From assembly GCF_963966145.1 (NCBI RefSeq), contig NC_091047.1:18724001-18788000 (forward strand): DNA of 64,000 nt, written 5' to 3'. The notes under the pieces are model-generated. The model was not told the origin of the DNA. It ran no database searches and saw nothing but the letters and a program-made list of their open reading frames with translations. The position numbers were made by a program, and so were the translations under genes. The first letter of the stretch is position 1. Each line of letters starts with the position of its first letter. The stretch is from Tenebrio molitor. Its lineage: Eukaryota; Arthropoda; Insecta; Coleoptera; Tenebrionidae. Positions 42,901 to 53,305 of this stretch are shown here, piece after piece.

Positions 42901-44459
42901 TTAAAAATGAATATTAAATGACATGTGAATATAAAATGGACCAAAAACTTTTGATATAAGACTTACTCTAAGCCTCTAAAAATGTTTCATCTTTTGAGGT
43001 CGGCCTTTTCTTGTTCGCGGTCTGATATAATATTAAATAAATATTAATACTCGATAGTAAAACACTTAGCGGATAACAATTTTAAAAATGAAATTTTTAT
43101 ATAAACTAACGCGTTGAAGGGTTTTTAAAATTACGCGGTAAATATTATGTCGATGAATAAATTTTATTATAAATTATTTATTATAAATCTGTGACATATT
43201 TTCGTGTTATTAACAGTTTGAATAATATAATTCGTAACAACTAACAGGGAATGTACTCGTAACTTAAATTTTTAAAGATTATTTGTGAATACAGGGTAAT
43301 ACGAACGTTGTAACTGTTTTGTGGTATTCTGGTTGGAATTTCTTTCTCTTTATTCGATGTTCTCTGTTGTAATTTTATAACGAAACTACAAAGTATACGT
43401 GTCAAACTTTTAATTCTTTAAATTTTGCATTTCTCAAAGTACTCGAAATGATGGTGCTTAAATTCTAAGTGTTCAAGCAATTTATAACTGTTGTTTTTAA
43501 TGATAAGTCTTTATCTGTTTGAAAGTTTACGTAACGTAAATTGTACGGTTGCCAAAGAAGATTGCGTTGAACTTTTATCGTGCGGAAATATTTAATATGA
43601 TCTTTGCACTCTGTAGGGGTGGCACTTAGATCAGAGAGACTTTTTCAAATTGCATATATTCAACCTTATATGGAAAGACACTTTGAGATCTCTGAATTCT
43701 CTTTGTGATCTCCCTGACAATTTTAGCTTTAAAATCACCCTAGTCCTAGGAAAATGCTCTAGTCTTTTACAATATACTTTATATAGTTGAATATTTCTGT
43801 AAAGCTTTCTATATATTCTAATACACTTTAAGTCTAATTGTTGTTTAAACATTGTCTTCCTGATTGTTTGTGTTGTCGTTAACCACTCGTTATGTTTCTG
43901 TGTAGTTTCCTTTTTTTTTAAAGAAGTTAAGACGAAGACTGATCGATTCAAATCGAAAATCGTATTTCAATAATTTCCTTGTGAGCAATAATTTTTAACT
44001 CTTAACTTCTTTGTCGTTGTCACAATTCGAGCAGGCGAAATTGGAAAACATCATTAAATTCCACGATTTAGTTCCGGAACATTCCAATGTTATTGTCATC
44101 ATCTAACAAAAGACGTTCTGGCTCATTTTCGCCTTGTCTAGTTTTATTTGTTCCTATTTTATGTGCCATTTGTAATATGGTTTGTTTAAATAAACGACTG
44201 TTTTACCAAAGCACGTGTTTTATTGTTTTTATTTGTCTCTTTTTTTTACAGAAATTGTGGATGAAAACGAAGACAATGAATTCTCCATGGTGCTGCACAA
44301 ACTTGTATCACTCAACATTGAAGGATTACCTCCAGGCGGTGGATTAGCTGCAAAGTAAGTGGCGTTCAGTCTTTGTATTAACTTTTCAACGAGTTTTGTT
44401 TCAGGCGTGCACTGATTGAAAAAATTTTCAAAGAATTGTGTCCGGATCAAGCTGAAACT
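36740..44459 (+). CDS. alph: PP2C-family Ser/Thr phosphatase (alph/PPM1A-like)
   Basis: Five coding exons join in phase: 36740-36937, 41315-41926, 41987-42104, 44252-44354 and 44405-44459, giving 362 codons to the last donor. The product is a Mn/Mg-dependent serine/threonine phosphatase orthologous to PPM1A/PPM1B (fly alphabet), which in the family acts in the cytosol on stress-MAPK and other phosphoproteins. All metal- and phosphate-binding motifs are present: MGAFLDKPK N-terminus, GWRVEMEDAH, FAVFDGHAG, NCGDSRAVL, QDHKP, NGSLAVSRALGDYEYK, EFLVLACDGIWDVM, GSRDNMSIVLV. The alpha-helical C-terminal PPM1A domain follows (VLHKLVSLNIEGLPPGGGLA). The final codons are uncertain, with a weak candidate exon at 54867. 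The introns are packed with MITEs. Confidence 0.93.
38250..38545. repeat. Family X copy 3
   Basis: AAGTTCGTATGTAAATTGGG to GAGAAAATTCTCAAATTCTG matches 3895-4145 and the flanks of 11415-12305. This uninterrupted copy shows the empty site of the MITE at 11433. Confidence 0.85.
38665..38782. mobile_element. 118-bp MITE in alph intron 1
   Basis: TATAGTAGGCGTTGAAGTCG is inverted at the right end (CGACTCTTCAACGCTTACTATA) with two mismatches and a spacer of about 70 bp. Confidence 0.8.
39806..40107. mobile_element. TA-flanked MITE in alph intron 1
   Basis: CAGTGTGATTGGACAAGGAT, arms continuing about 43 bp to TTTGGCGCC, inverted at the right. TA lies on both sides. The overlapping ORFs here are not genes. 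Confidence 0.85.
40378..40820. mobile_element. MITE family M6, copy 2
   Basis: GGCGAGCAATAAATTTTGGT is inverted at AAAATTTATTGCTCGGCTCT. Ends are related to 33837-34062. A 132-bp MITE is nested at its right side. Confidence 0.7.
40655..40786. mobile_element. 132-bp nested MITE
   Basis: GTGCGATTCTGTTT and AAACAGAATCGCAC are a perfect 14-bp inverted pair inside family M6 copy 2. Confidence 0.8.
41315..41926 (+). CDS. alph: alph coding exon 2
   Basis: 204 codons, VSAHCAEHLLD to DTCLYK, holding most of the catalytic core. It starts after TTTACGAAG| and ends at AAA|GTAAGT in phase 0. GC content is markedly higher than the surroundings, as expected for a conserved exon. Confidence 0.95.
41987..42104 (+). 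CDS. alph: alph coding exon 3
   Basis: Begins after GATTGCAG| with GSRDNMSIVLVVFPGAP, which supplies the last conserved metal-binding Asp (RDN), and continues through EAEKELDATLERRIK to a GTTGTT donor in phase 1. The preceding intron is only 60 bp. Confidence 0.93.
42105..44251 (+). other. alph: alph intron 3 (2.1 kb)
   Basis: GTTGTT donor, TTTTTTTACAG acceptor. AT-rich throughout. I recognise no MITE or ORF of note inside it. Confidence 0.75.
44252..44354 (+). CDS. alph: alph coding exon 4
   Basis: Continues in phase 1 with EIVDENEDNEFSMVLHKLVS then LNIEGLPPGGGLAAK, the start of the C-terminal PP2C helical domain. Ends at GCAAA|GTAAGT. Confidence 0.9.
44405..44459 (+). CDS. alph: alph coding exon 5
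   Basis: After a 50-bp intron (GTAAGT...TTTCAG) the frame gives KRALIEKIFKELCPDQAET, matching the KR-x-x-IE-x-x-x-x-x-L stretch of PPM1A/B. It ends at ACT|GTAAGT in phase 0. If not spliced, translation would end 13 codons later at 44497-44499. Confidence 0.88.
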
Positions 44460-44989
44460 GTAAGTTATGCCGTAGCTTGTAGTTTTTTGTATCAATAATA
44501 CATTGTAAATATATCATTTTGGGTGACTGAATTGTATTTAACTTTGTACATGTTTTCAAATTTAATTAAACTAAATTCACACAAGTGTGCGTTTGGGGTG
44601 TTTGGGCTTTTGGCATTATCGTGAACAATAAAACAGAAGAAAGTTGTCAATTTTTATTTTGTAGCATTCGTTGAGAAACATTTAACAACAAAAAATTCGT
44701 TGCATTGCTCATTTTGCAAGCGTGTAAAATTATTTGTGGTTTAAATAGACCTATTGCTGTTGCAGTCACGTAATCTGCCCTGTACGAATGTAATTCTTAA
44801 CAATATTTTTTACGATTTCTCTCGAACGAATTTTGTACGTATTTTGTAATAATGTTTTGTTCTTGCCTAAAAGTGTAAAGCTCAGTACTAAGAGAAATTA
44901 ATTGTATGATACTATTAATCAAAGAAATCACACAAGCCAAACTTTCAAAAATCCTAATTGAAATTAATAGAGTTAATTTCAAAATTTTA

Positions 44990-45415
44990 GGGCGGCCACA
45001 CACAGGGAAGAATGTGCAGTTAAAAGTGTACACGCTTGTCCTAAGCTAAACCCGTACTCTCTGTGAGTACACACACACTACTGCTTCCCCGTTAGTTGTG
45101 CAGCAAACGTTCATTGTGATTGTGACCAAAAATGAAATTTGTCTGATAACAGTGGCGTGCCCCTGTATTGTATTCACGAGATATATTTCGTAAATCAGAC
45201 AAAATACGGCCGCCACTGAATTCTAACCAAAGCATGCAGCGACTTGTCGCCACACACAGCGCGGGTTTTAATGTGCACGCCAAAAATCAAGACAGTTTTG
45301 ATTCCAACTGATTTGAATGCGCGTGCCACATTCTTCTCCACACACAGGGAGTTTTAACTGTACCCCGTGGCGTGTGCATTCCAGTCTTGACTCTTCCCTC
45401 TCTGTGTGTGGCCCC
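44990..45415. mobile_element. GC-rich MITE, ~425 bp
   Basis: GGGCGGCCACACACAGGGAA and its inverse (CTCTGTGTGTGGCCCC) bound it. Inner repeats of CACACACAGGGAG around 45340 add a second inverted layer. It lies in the presumed last intron of alph. Confidence 0.8.
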
Positions 45416-46640
45416 ATTATGGGCATTATGCTAGTCTAGTCTAGTCTCATAACGGCAGTGCGGCAACTTGCAAACACTTGTGCGGGAGTGTGTGTGGATG
45501 GGGTAGAGGGGTAGAGCTGACATTTCATATGCGTGCATTTGATTTTTTATTTCATACTGTCCGGTAGATGCTCGATTGCATCATCAATTTGAGTCCGGTA
45601 GGTGAGTTATAACAGTATCAGAGCCGGAAAGTGTCACTTGGCAATACCTACCGGATTGTTTTCCTTTTATACATCAAATCTGACATTGAAAAGTGAAAAA
45701 GTAAAAAAATATTCGATCTAAAAAACAATAGCAACGGCCGTTGCCACCGGAAAAAAGGTGATGCTATTTTCATAATATACATAATGTGATTTTTTAATTT
45801 TTGAAATAAAATAATGATGCACAAGAGACTTCCAGTATGAAATAAATAGTATATTATGTACCGAGGGAGTGAAGTTGAGCCAGAGGGCGTAGCCCGAGGG
45901 CTACAAAGCACTGAGGGTAAAAATCATTCACTCCCGAGGTCCATACACTATTTTTTGCACGACTCACCGATTTTAATAGAAAAAAGCCGAAAATTTGTAA
46001 ATTATCACTAACTGTCAAGCTAAATTTAAATGTCATGTTGGCAGTTAAAAATAATTTCTAACCTTTTGGCTTTTTTCAATTAAAATTTTTTGATCGTGCA
46101 AACAATAGTATCTGCACCTCGGGATTGCATGATTGTTACCGTCGGTGCTTTGTAGGACCCTCGGGCTTCGCCTTCGGGCTACAAACTGCATCTCGAGTGA
46201 AAAAACAAATTAATTCGAAATAAATATGTACCATAAAAGGTTGAATAGGCTATGGTTTTTTGCCCAAGGGGAAAAAAGATGACTAAAAGCTTGAGTTGGC
46301 TGCGGTTTTTTGCCCAAGGGGAAAAAAGAGCCACTTCACTCCATACAATCAGGGAGTAAAGTTGCTCATTATATACAGGTCGTGCAAAAAATACATTACG
46401 ATATACATCCGGTAGTATACTCCGTACGGTGATAGATTGCACGTTTTTAAATTCTAGTTCCAAAACATAAAGCAGTGAAAAATACTAAACTCTCCATCTC
46501 AATTGTTTCACGTTATATAGAAAACCGTTGTATCCCTGCACATTAATTCCCGCCAAACCAGTTTCTGTGTCTGTCTTCTGTCAAAAAACGTGCAGTCTAT
46601 CAGAGTACGGAGTATACTTGTAACCTACCGGACTTATAAC
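45416..46640. repeat. Composite repeat region with CpG motifs
   Basis: Contains TAGTCTAGTCTAGTCT at 45433, two GGGCGTAGCCCGAGGGCTAC-type hairpins (about 45885 and 46155) and CCGGTAG motifs in both orientations (45560, 46408, 46620). Inverted GTATACTCCGTAC / GTACGGAGTATAC (46415 and 46600) mark one probable MITE. Boundaries of individual elements are unclear. Confidence 0.5.
46238..46346. repeat. Two-copy tandem repeat
   Basis: GGTTTTTTGCCCAAGGGGAA occurs twice, about 54 bp apart, each within a diverged duplicate (TTGAATAGGCTATGG and TTGAGTTGGCTGCGG). Confidence 0.8.
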
Positions 46641-46846
46641 GTAAATTACTATTTTTATACCATTTCAGATTGACTTGACAATTTTCAAAATTGGGGGACT
46701 ATGAACTGTCAAAGAAATGTCCACTCCATGGCCACCTAGATCGAAAGAGACAAAGTCTCTTATATACCGGGTGTAGAATGGATTTTGGTACATAGACACT
46801 TTACGTGTAAAAGTAAAAATCGTCGAATATTGGCTCCCCTAATTAT

Positions 46847-47193
46847 AGCGTCGTTTTCATGGTGGCTTTACAAGCGTGGCTCGCTCGGCTTGGAAACCGC
46901 TCGACCAATGGGAGCACAGCTTTTAAAAAACGCCGCGGCGTGGCTCGGACTTTGCTAGAATAGGAAATATTTCTATTTTTCAAAGCCACGCTCAGGCTTT
47001 GGAAGCTTGCGCATGCGCTCGAACTCTCAACTACATAATCAAATCAGCTGATGTGACAGTTCAACGCTAGCTCGCTCAATAGCGCATGCGTGTTGGCGTG
47101 GCTGTCTTGAAGTAGCAAGCCACCATGAAAATGAAGACGACTCTTCTAAAGCCGAGCGAGCCACGCTTGTAAAGCCACCATGAAAACGACGCT
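46847..47193. mobile_element. GC-rich long-TIR MITE
   Basis: AGCGTCGTTTTCATGGTGGC, continuing TTTACAAGCGTGGCTCGCTCGG, is inverted at the right end for about 45 bp. A second internal GCCACCATGAAAA unit (47120) shows partial arm duplication. Confidence 0.85.
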
Positions 47194-47682
47194 TATTTTA
47201 GAACAAACCGTTAAATACGAAAGTTGTAGAGTTTTAAAAATGGTTCCCAATTCTTATTTGTTTGATTTTTTAACATCTTCCGGAAGTACACAATTACAAT
47301 AATGGAAAAAAGAATTAAAGAATTTGTCCAAATAGCAATAGCTGAGAAGTGTAACCGAGGTGACAACCAAAGATGACAATGTATGATATTTGACATGTCA
47401 AACTTGGAATTGGTCTCTCCGGATAGAATACAGGAAATGTTGCTTGCATGTCTCTAAAAGACAATCCGGAGTAATACCATTTTACGAAGTTAACTTTTTC
47501 TTCTTTGTTTTTCATTCTTTGAGGAATCAGCAAACTCGTTACGTTTGTCAAAAAATGAACTTTATTGTTGTCGGGAGTCATGGCTATTACTATTTTATCG
47601 GTAGATTTTTAATTGATTTTTCTTGTCTAACAGAACCAAAAGGTGTTAGAAAATAATTAGAAATGGATTTATAATCTGTTTC

Positions 47683-48048
47683 AAAATCAAAAATCCACCA
47701 ACACTGCATTCTACCTCGAAAATACAACCGACAACGTCGCCAACTTTTGTTTTTAGTGTCTGCAAATGTCAGAAAAAAGTGCGGTTATGAAAGAAAACTG
47801 TTGACAGTCGTTTTGGTCGTAGTTCATCGTGTTTTTTTGTTCTCATTTTATTATTTCATTGAAAAGGTATGATATGGTAGCTACCACCTTTTGTACATAA
47901 TAATTATTTTGTATTACATAAGTAAACTCAACAGTTCTCAGTTAAATTTTGGCGGTAGGTTGGGCAACCCGAAAAAATGAAACTTATTCTAGGGATTTCT
48001 TTTTTTCTGCCAACATAATTCAACAGGTGATGGATTTTTAATTTTGCA
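47683..48048. mobile_element. MITE family M5
   Basis: AAAATCAAAAATCCACCAAC with ACTGCATTCTACC at the left and an inverted GGTGATGGATTTTTAATTTT at the right. Same terminal blocks as 27018-27206. Confidence 0.6.
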
Positions 48049-48219
48049 ACAGATTATAGGTACAATTTTTTTTACTCTACAACTTTTGTGTTTAAGGTTT
48101 TGTTGGAAAATAATTAGGGGAGCCAATATCAGAGGATTTTCACTATTGCACGTAAAGTGCAATTGCGGGCAAAACAAGTGGGACTGCAAATTTCTGTCAG
48201 TTTTGAAAAATTCGATGTA

Positions 48220-48611
48220 CAGTTAATTTCAAAATTATAGAGTACACCTAATTTTCTACAGTGTGAATTGCACTTACATTTTTTGTCAATGATCAATGTC
48301 AATTTTGACAAACAAAATGCCTAATTTAAGCGAAAACGCGAAAATGCTCATTCTTTCCAAATTAGAAGAAGGATGGTCGATCCAGAGGTAGCTCAGTATT
48401 ATAACATCGCGAAGAGCATCGTGTGGAGGATAAAACAGACACTATTATGATGTTCTAAAATATCAGCGACATTTTATGTTGTCAAACTCACCTAACCTAT
48501 ATAAAAAATATGACGCTCAAATTTCAAAAAGGCATGTTTACATGTGGAAAAAACTGTAATAAATCGACTTCTTGATTTTTAAGGTGTACTCGATAATTTT
48601 GAAATTAACTG
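48220..48611. mobile_element. Tc1-like MITE, family T copy 2
   Basis: Matches 26595-27002 from CAGTTAATTTCAAAATTATA to the inverse, TA on both sides. The relic reads MPNLSENAKMLILSKLEEGW then SIQR before the frame breaks. Confidence 0.9.
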
Positions 48612-49018
48612 TAGTTCAAGCTTTATTGTCATTTTTTTTGACACTATTCCAGCTGACAGTTTAAAAATTTATTTTATACTCCTATTTTCCTTTTCCAAAT
48701 GCCCTCTTCTTTTGATAAAAGTAGATTTTGATTGGAAGTTTGTATTAAATAAATATTAGGGTGTCCAATAAGTTCTGAGTGTTTTTGTGGTATTCTGTTT
48801 CAGGATATAAAATAAATGTAAAGTCAATTGGTAATTTTTGTTAGTTTTTTAAAATATGAAGTACACTTGCCCATAAACAATTTGACGTTTCTCATTTAAA
48901 TAATTTTCAATTGGTTACATTCTGGTAATTGATTGTTTATCATGGAAAAAAACGAAATCGTAATTTAATGTTATATGAATTTAAATGTGGACATTCAGCG
49001 GCAGCAGCCACAAGAAAT

Positions 49019-49539
49019 ATATCGTCGTGTACACTAGCAAAGCACGTAACTCCAAAATGCAAAATTTTACAGGAGCAACAATAAACTGTACCAGAAACAA
49101 AATAGCATTCTGCTAACCGGCGAGTTCACCTGGATACAAGAAACCGAATGTAACCGAATTGTATCCAGGTGAACTCACAGGTTAGCTGTTGGGGAAAACC
49201 GTGTGTTATTCCCTAGTTTATTGTCGGGTTGAATCGTCGATACAAATGATGGACTGAACTTGATTTAAGTGTTTATTAAGACTAAATCTTACATACAAAA
49301 TACCGAGCGTTCAGTTGTGTGCTCGTTCTGAGTTACAAATCAATTCTGCTGTACTCCGGTTTCTGTTTGTACCTGGACTTACATAACTATTTGCGAGGGT
49401 AGAGGGTGGGGAATCGCCCCGAAGCAAGAGCGGTTTTAACATTAGCAGAATGCAATTTTGTTTCTGGTACAGTTTATTGTTGCTCCTGTAAAATTTTGCA
49501 TTTTGGAGTTACGTGCTTTGCTAGTGTACACGACGATAT
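49019..49539. mobile_element. Foldback element inside mariner
   Basis: The left arm (49019-49139) starts ATATCGTCGTGTACACTAGC. The right arm is its inverse over about 121 bp with only about four differences, separated by a 19-bp loop (49140-49158). The right arm is split by the solo LTR at 49187-49441. Without it the element is about 260 bp and almost all palindrome. Confidence 0.9.
49187..49441. mobile_element. Solo LTR with 5-bp target duplication
   Basis: A 255-bp segment starts TGTTGGGGAAAACC and ends GGTTTTAACA (TG...CA with short inverted ends). It is flanked by TTAGC at 49182-49186 and 49442-49446. The left foldback arm lacks it at the same point (TTCTGCTAACC). This is the footprint of an LTR retrotransposon, probably Ty3- or BEL-type, after LTR-LTR recombination. 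Confidence 0.88.
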
Positions 49540-50550
49540 GCAGAATTGAAGGTGCGGGGACGGTAAAAGAGTCTACTTGTCGGCGATGGTTTGCGAAATT
49601 TCGGACTGTGGAAGAAGGTCTTAGAGATAAAAATCGTTCGGGACGACCGTTAGCTTATAATCTTGAATACTTCCAACAAACCATTGAAGGCAATCCAAGG
49701 ACTAGTGTTCGGAGATTGGCAACAGAACTCCTGTTGTCAAAATCCACCATTTGAAATCATCTTCATCGTATTGAAAAAGCGAACAGAAGGGCCCGGAAAG
49801 TTCCCAGAGAATTAACGGCTGAACAGAAGCAACGACGTATCGACCTGTGTCGTCAATTACGCCAAAATGCCCTTGATGGATGATTTTATCGGCGAATCAT
49901 TGCATGCGACGAAAAATGGAACTTTTTTAAAACCCAGATCATGCTAATCAATGGATTACACCTGGTCAACCTGCTCTACCAGTACCAAAAAAAATTCTTT
50001 TGGGAAAAAGGTTATGTTAAGTGTTTGGTGGAATTCAGAAGGAATGGTTCATTTTGAAATGATTCCAAATGGTCGTAGCATTACCGCCGCAACAATTGTC
50101 AACAATTGGACTGAGTTCGAGAATCTCTGCGTCTCAGTTATCCTGCATTGGTTAACAGTAACCAGGTAGTGTTTTTGCAAAATAACGCAAAACCGCATAC
50201 CGCACTGTTAACAAGGGCAAAGCTGGATGAATTAGGGTGGGAAGTTCTGTCCCATCCACCCTATAGTCCAGACCTTGGGCCATCAGATGATCATTTGTTC
50301 CGTTCAATGGAACACTTCCTAAGAGGACGGGAGTTTGAAGATATCGACCAGGTTGAAGCTGTTTGCCAAGAGTTTTTTAACTCGAAAGAGCCCATCTTCT
50401 ATCGTCGTGGAATTGAGCTTTTGGGACAAAGATGGTTGGAAGTCGTTGACAATAACGGCGAATATTTAGTGTAAATGTTGTTTAATTTTCTAAGTAATAA
50501 ATATTTATTTATTTTTCTTAAAAACGCTCAAAACTTTCTGGACACCCTAA

Positions 50551-50732
50551 TATTTACTACGTGCTTACTTACAATCATTCCCTACAACCAACAATACTTA
50601 ATGACAACGTCAATCAATTCAAAGTAGGGTTAGAATCAGGTAAGGGTTTTTCACATTAAAAAGTCAAGACAATGACGTTGATGTCCCACTTTTTTTGCCC
50701 GCAATAGTACCAAAATCCATTCTACACCCTGT
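50551..50732. repeat. Inverted partner of 46768 sequence
   Basis: GTACCAAAATCCATTCTACA at 50707 is the exact inverse of TGTAGAATGGATTTTGGTAC near 46772. Together they look like the two ends of a host element enclosing the mariner nest. Confidence 0.6.
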
Positions 50733-51620
50733 ACCGGGGAGTCAAGTTTTATCGTCCGAGCGAAAACACCCACTTCTAATCGATGTAAAATTCTCAAAAA
50801 ATTCAGGAATGATTTTGTCTCGCTGTAGAACATTCGGTAAAAATTTCAAATTTTTTAATGAAACAGGTAAATATTTCGTTTTAATTTAATAACAACTACA
50901 TAAATTTACATAATTTTTCACTGAGAGTCCTTTCAAACATTAAGGAACAATTTGGTGTAATTGAAATCATGAAAACATCACCCGTTTTTGAAATAAATGG
51001 AATTTGATATTAAAAGAGGTTGACATGGGTTATTTATGGTACCCTTTATGGACTTAAGAATTCCTAGAAATGTTCTCAACAGCTGTTCACCCCAACAATG
51101 AGGTATTTATTTATGGCACTGTAATTGTAAATCTTGGTAATTTTTGGCTGTTAATCTTAAAACTGGAATAATTTTAAAACTATAGTTCATTCATTTTAAA
51201 TCTTGGGTTTAGTAATAAAACTTGCCTGCTTTGACACTTGTCCGAAACTCAGTGAATCTAAAACTGTGTTCAATACCGAGTGTCAACTACCAAACCTGAC
51301 CATAGGAATTTAACATGAAAAATAGTTTTTGCGTGATTTCAGGTACCTACTTCATTAAGAGATTGATTAAATTTAACATTTGTTAAATGGTCAAGTTATT
51401 AGAAACATTTTTATGCACATTTATCAAAATGTCGAAATATGTTTGTGTTTAAATTTACTACTAAAATCGCCCAATAATTTGATTATTAAAAATACCATCC
51501 CAAACATTAAATTTCTGAGGGCATTGCGTTCTTGTAGTTAAATTTATCTGCGGATTTTCTTGAGACAAATATCGAGTGTTCTGGGTGGCTCATTATTTAA
51601 CATACATTTGCATTCGTCGG

Positions 51621-51859
51621 TAAAGTGCGTCTATCGATATTTTAAAACGACCTTTTGCTTCCTTCAGTGGTTTATTGCCGGCTAACAAAGATTGTCGTAA
51701 AAGTAGTGAGTAACCGATCCTCAATAATCCGCAGGTACCATCGAGAGTTTTTGTTACAGGGTAGGTAAATAATGCCCTAGTAATGAGACCATCATAAACG
51801 ACCCAAAATGTTAACTAGTGTTTAAAAAGTCGTTTCAAAATATCGATAGACGCACTTTA
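51621..51859. mobile_element. MITE, 239 bp
   Basis: TAAAGTGCGTCTATCGATAT, extending to TTTTAAAACGAC, is inverted at the right end. The outer TA may be the target duplication. Confidence 0.85.
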
Positions 51860-51876
51860 AAACATCTGTTTTTAGG

Positions 51877-52131
51877 TATAGTTCCCCCAGAGCTGCAGCG
51901 GTTTTATGGCAGGGTACCATTGTATAAACGTTAACAACACCGACAATAGGTTTAAACCGCAAGTACAACCCCTAATCGTAAATTCGTCCAAGTACTACCC
52001 TGTAAACTGACAGGTATAGAACGAAAATGATGATTGACAGGGGTCTGTTTATGTCGCGTATCGGCATCTCAACAGGCGTAATAATTACTATTGCCCTGCC
52101 ATAAAACCGCTGCAGCTCTGGGAGAACTATA
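51877..52131. mobile_element. MITE, 255 bp
   Basis: TATAGTTCCCCCAGAGCTGC, extending to AGCGGTTTTATGGCAGGG, is inverted at the right end with one mismatch. It begins 17 bp after the previous MITE. Confidence 0.88.
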
Positions 52132-53305
52132 CTATAAATATGTTCTGCTTACCTTATCTATACGACGGGTGCAGGTAATAATAAGACATCCCAAGCGTAG
52201 ACAGAAAGTACATAATAATGGGGTTTTCCAGAATTTTAAAAATACAGGACCGGCCGGCCCTAAGCCACTAAACAATTACAGTCTTAGTTGTACCGTTCAA
52301 GAAATAACTTGTGTTGTGTAAAGTGAATTCAGTGCGTTAATTTTACTCAATATGTCAGGTGGTTTGGGTCATTTGACTTATCAGTCTGGACAAATTATTC
52401 TTAATGTGCTGGAATATTTGTTGCCAATACTGGTGAATCATCTAGTGAATTTGATTCAGATGACGATTAATTTTCTATTTGTTTATGTAAGTAAGTTTTA
52501 TTTATTAATTTATTTTAAAGTATACATGTAATGGATACTTTATTAATTACTCTTATTTCTTTATTTAGCAATCTTATTTCTCAAATACAAAATTTCCCAA
52601 TACAAAATCAACAATCTCTTAACATTTTTTTGGTCACTGATCGCAAAATGTGTTTTAATTTTTTTTTTATTTGCGGATACTTTAAGGTCTCTTTCTTTTG
52701 CTCGTCGATAGGATGGTGAAAGTACGACGTGGTACCAATTTTATGTGAACAGAGGATCACTACTTTACAGTACCCACACAATGAAAACTTGCCGCTTTCG
52801 TAATTTACGGCGTTTTGAGTTTACAACTTTACCCAAGATTTAAAATGAATGGACTATAATCATTTTCTTTTGATGCGAATTTCATGAATGTTCTTCGAAA
52901 AAAATTTGTTGGTCAAAATACATTTTTTTAATTTTATGGCTCTGATTGAAGTGATACGGGAAAATTGATTACACACGATTGAAGCCTTATATCAAGGGAA
53001 TGTAACCCTAAAGTTTCGTAATTTTTACTAATTTTTTAATAGGGTTTATCGTGCGGGCGGTAAAACTTGACTCACCCGGTATATAAGAGACTTTGTCTTT
53101 TTCGATCTAGCAGCCCATGGTCCACTCTATCCTATCTACAGAGTTGCCAAATAAATTTTCGTACATAGTTGCTATATTTATCCATATTCATTTTGAATCA
53201 CCCAATAGTTACACCATATGATTAAAAAAATGTCAAATTTACCTATGAAAATCAAAAGTCGGTTTTTACTTTAGTTCATAAAATACATATTTATGCTTGA
53301 ATTCT

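Larger units (their letters stand above)
46795..48165. mobile_element. TIR element enclosing two MITEs
   Basis: ATATTGGCTCCCCTAATTAT at 46828 is exactly inverted at 48109-48128, and the similarity continues outward through CACTTTACGTG / CACGTAAAGTG. Inside lie the GC-rich MITE at 46847 and family M5 at 47683. Confidence 0.65.
48942..50474 (+). pseudogene. mariner transposase pseudogene
   Basis: Fragments in three frames correspond to a mariner transposase of about 345 residues. They begin with an N-terminus MEKNE...YEFKCGHSAAAATRNI, cut by the insertion at 49019. The helix-turn-helix continues as ESTCRRWFAKFRTVEEGLRD and NRSGRP, followed by the linker. The catalytic part contains ACDEKW, then VVFLQNNAKPH, where the family has D-N-A-R/K-P-H, so the second catalytic Asp is Asn here. 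PPYSPDLGPSDDHLF keeps the third Asp. A TGA at 49752, another stop in DG*FYRRII, and frameshifts near 48970 and 49930 kill the gene. The C-terminus (RWLEVVDNNGEYLV) is intact. Confidence 0.92.
48756..50550 (+). mobile_element. mariner transposon, interrupted and decayed
   Basis: TIRs TTAGGGTGTCCAATAAGTTC and its diverged inverse at 50550, with TA at 48754-48755 and 50551-50552. Total 1795 bp. Without the 521-bp insertion it is about 1274 bp, the usual mariner size. It carries a single decayed transposase gene. Confidence 0.93.
50733..53083. mobile_element. ~2.35-kb TIR element, non-coding
   Basis: CCGGGGAGTCAAGTTTTATC at the left and its diverged inverse GGTAAAACTTGACTCACCCGG at the right. 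No transposase frame was found. Two MITEs (51621 and 51877) and an M3-like fragment (51280) lie inside. Confidence 0.55.

Noticed and set aside
45431..45446. TAGTCTAGTCTAGTCT as a microsatellite array
   Set aside because: Only three units; too short to call a satellite.
48942..50474. mariner as an active autonomous transposon
   Set aside because: At least two stops, several frameshifts, a 521-bp insertion and a changed catalytic residue.
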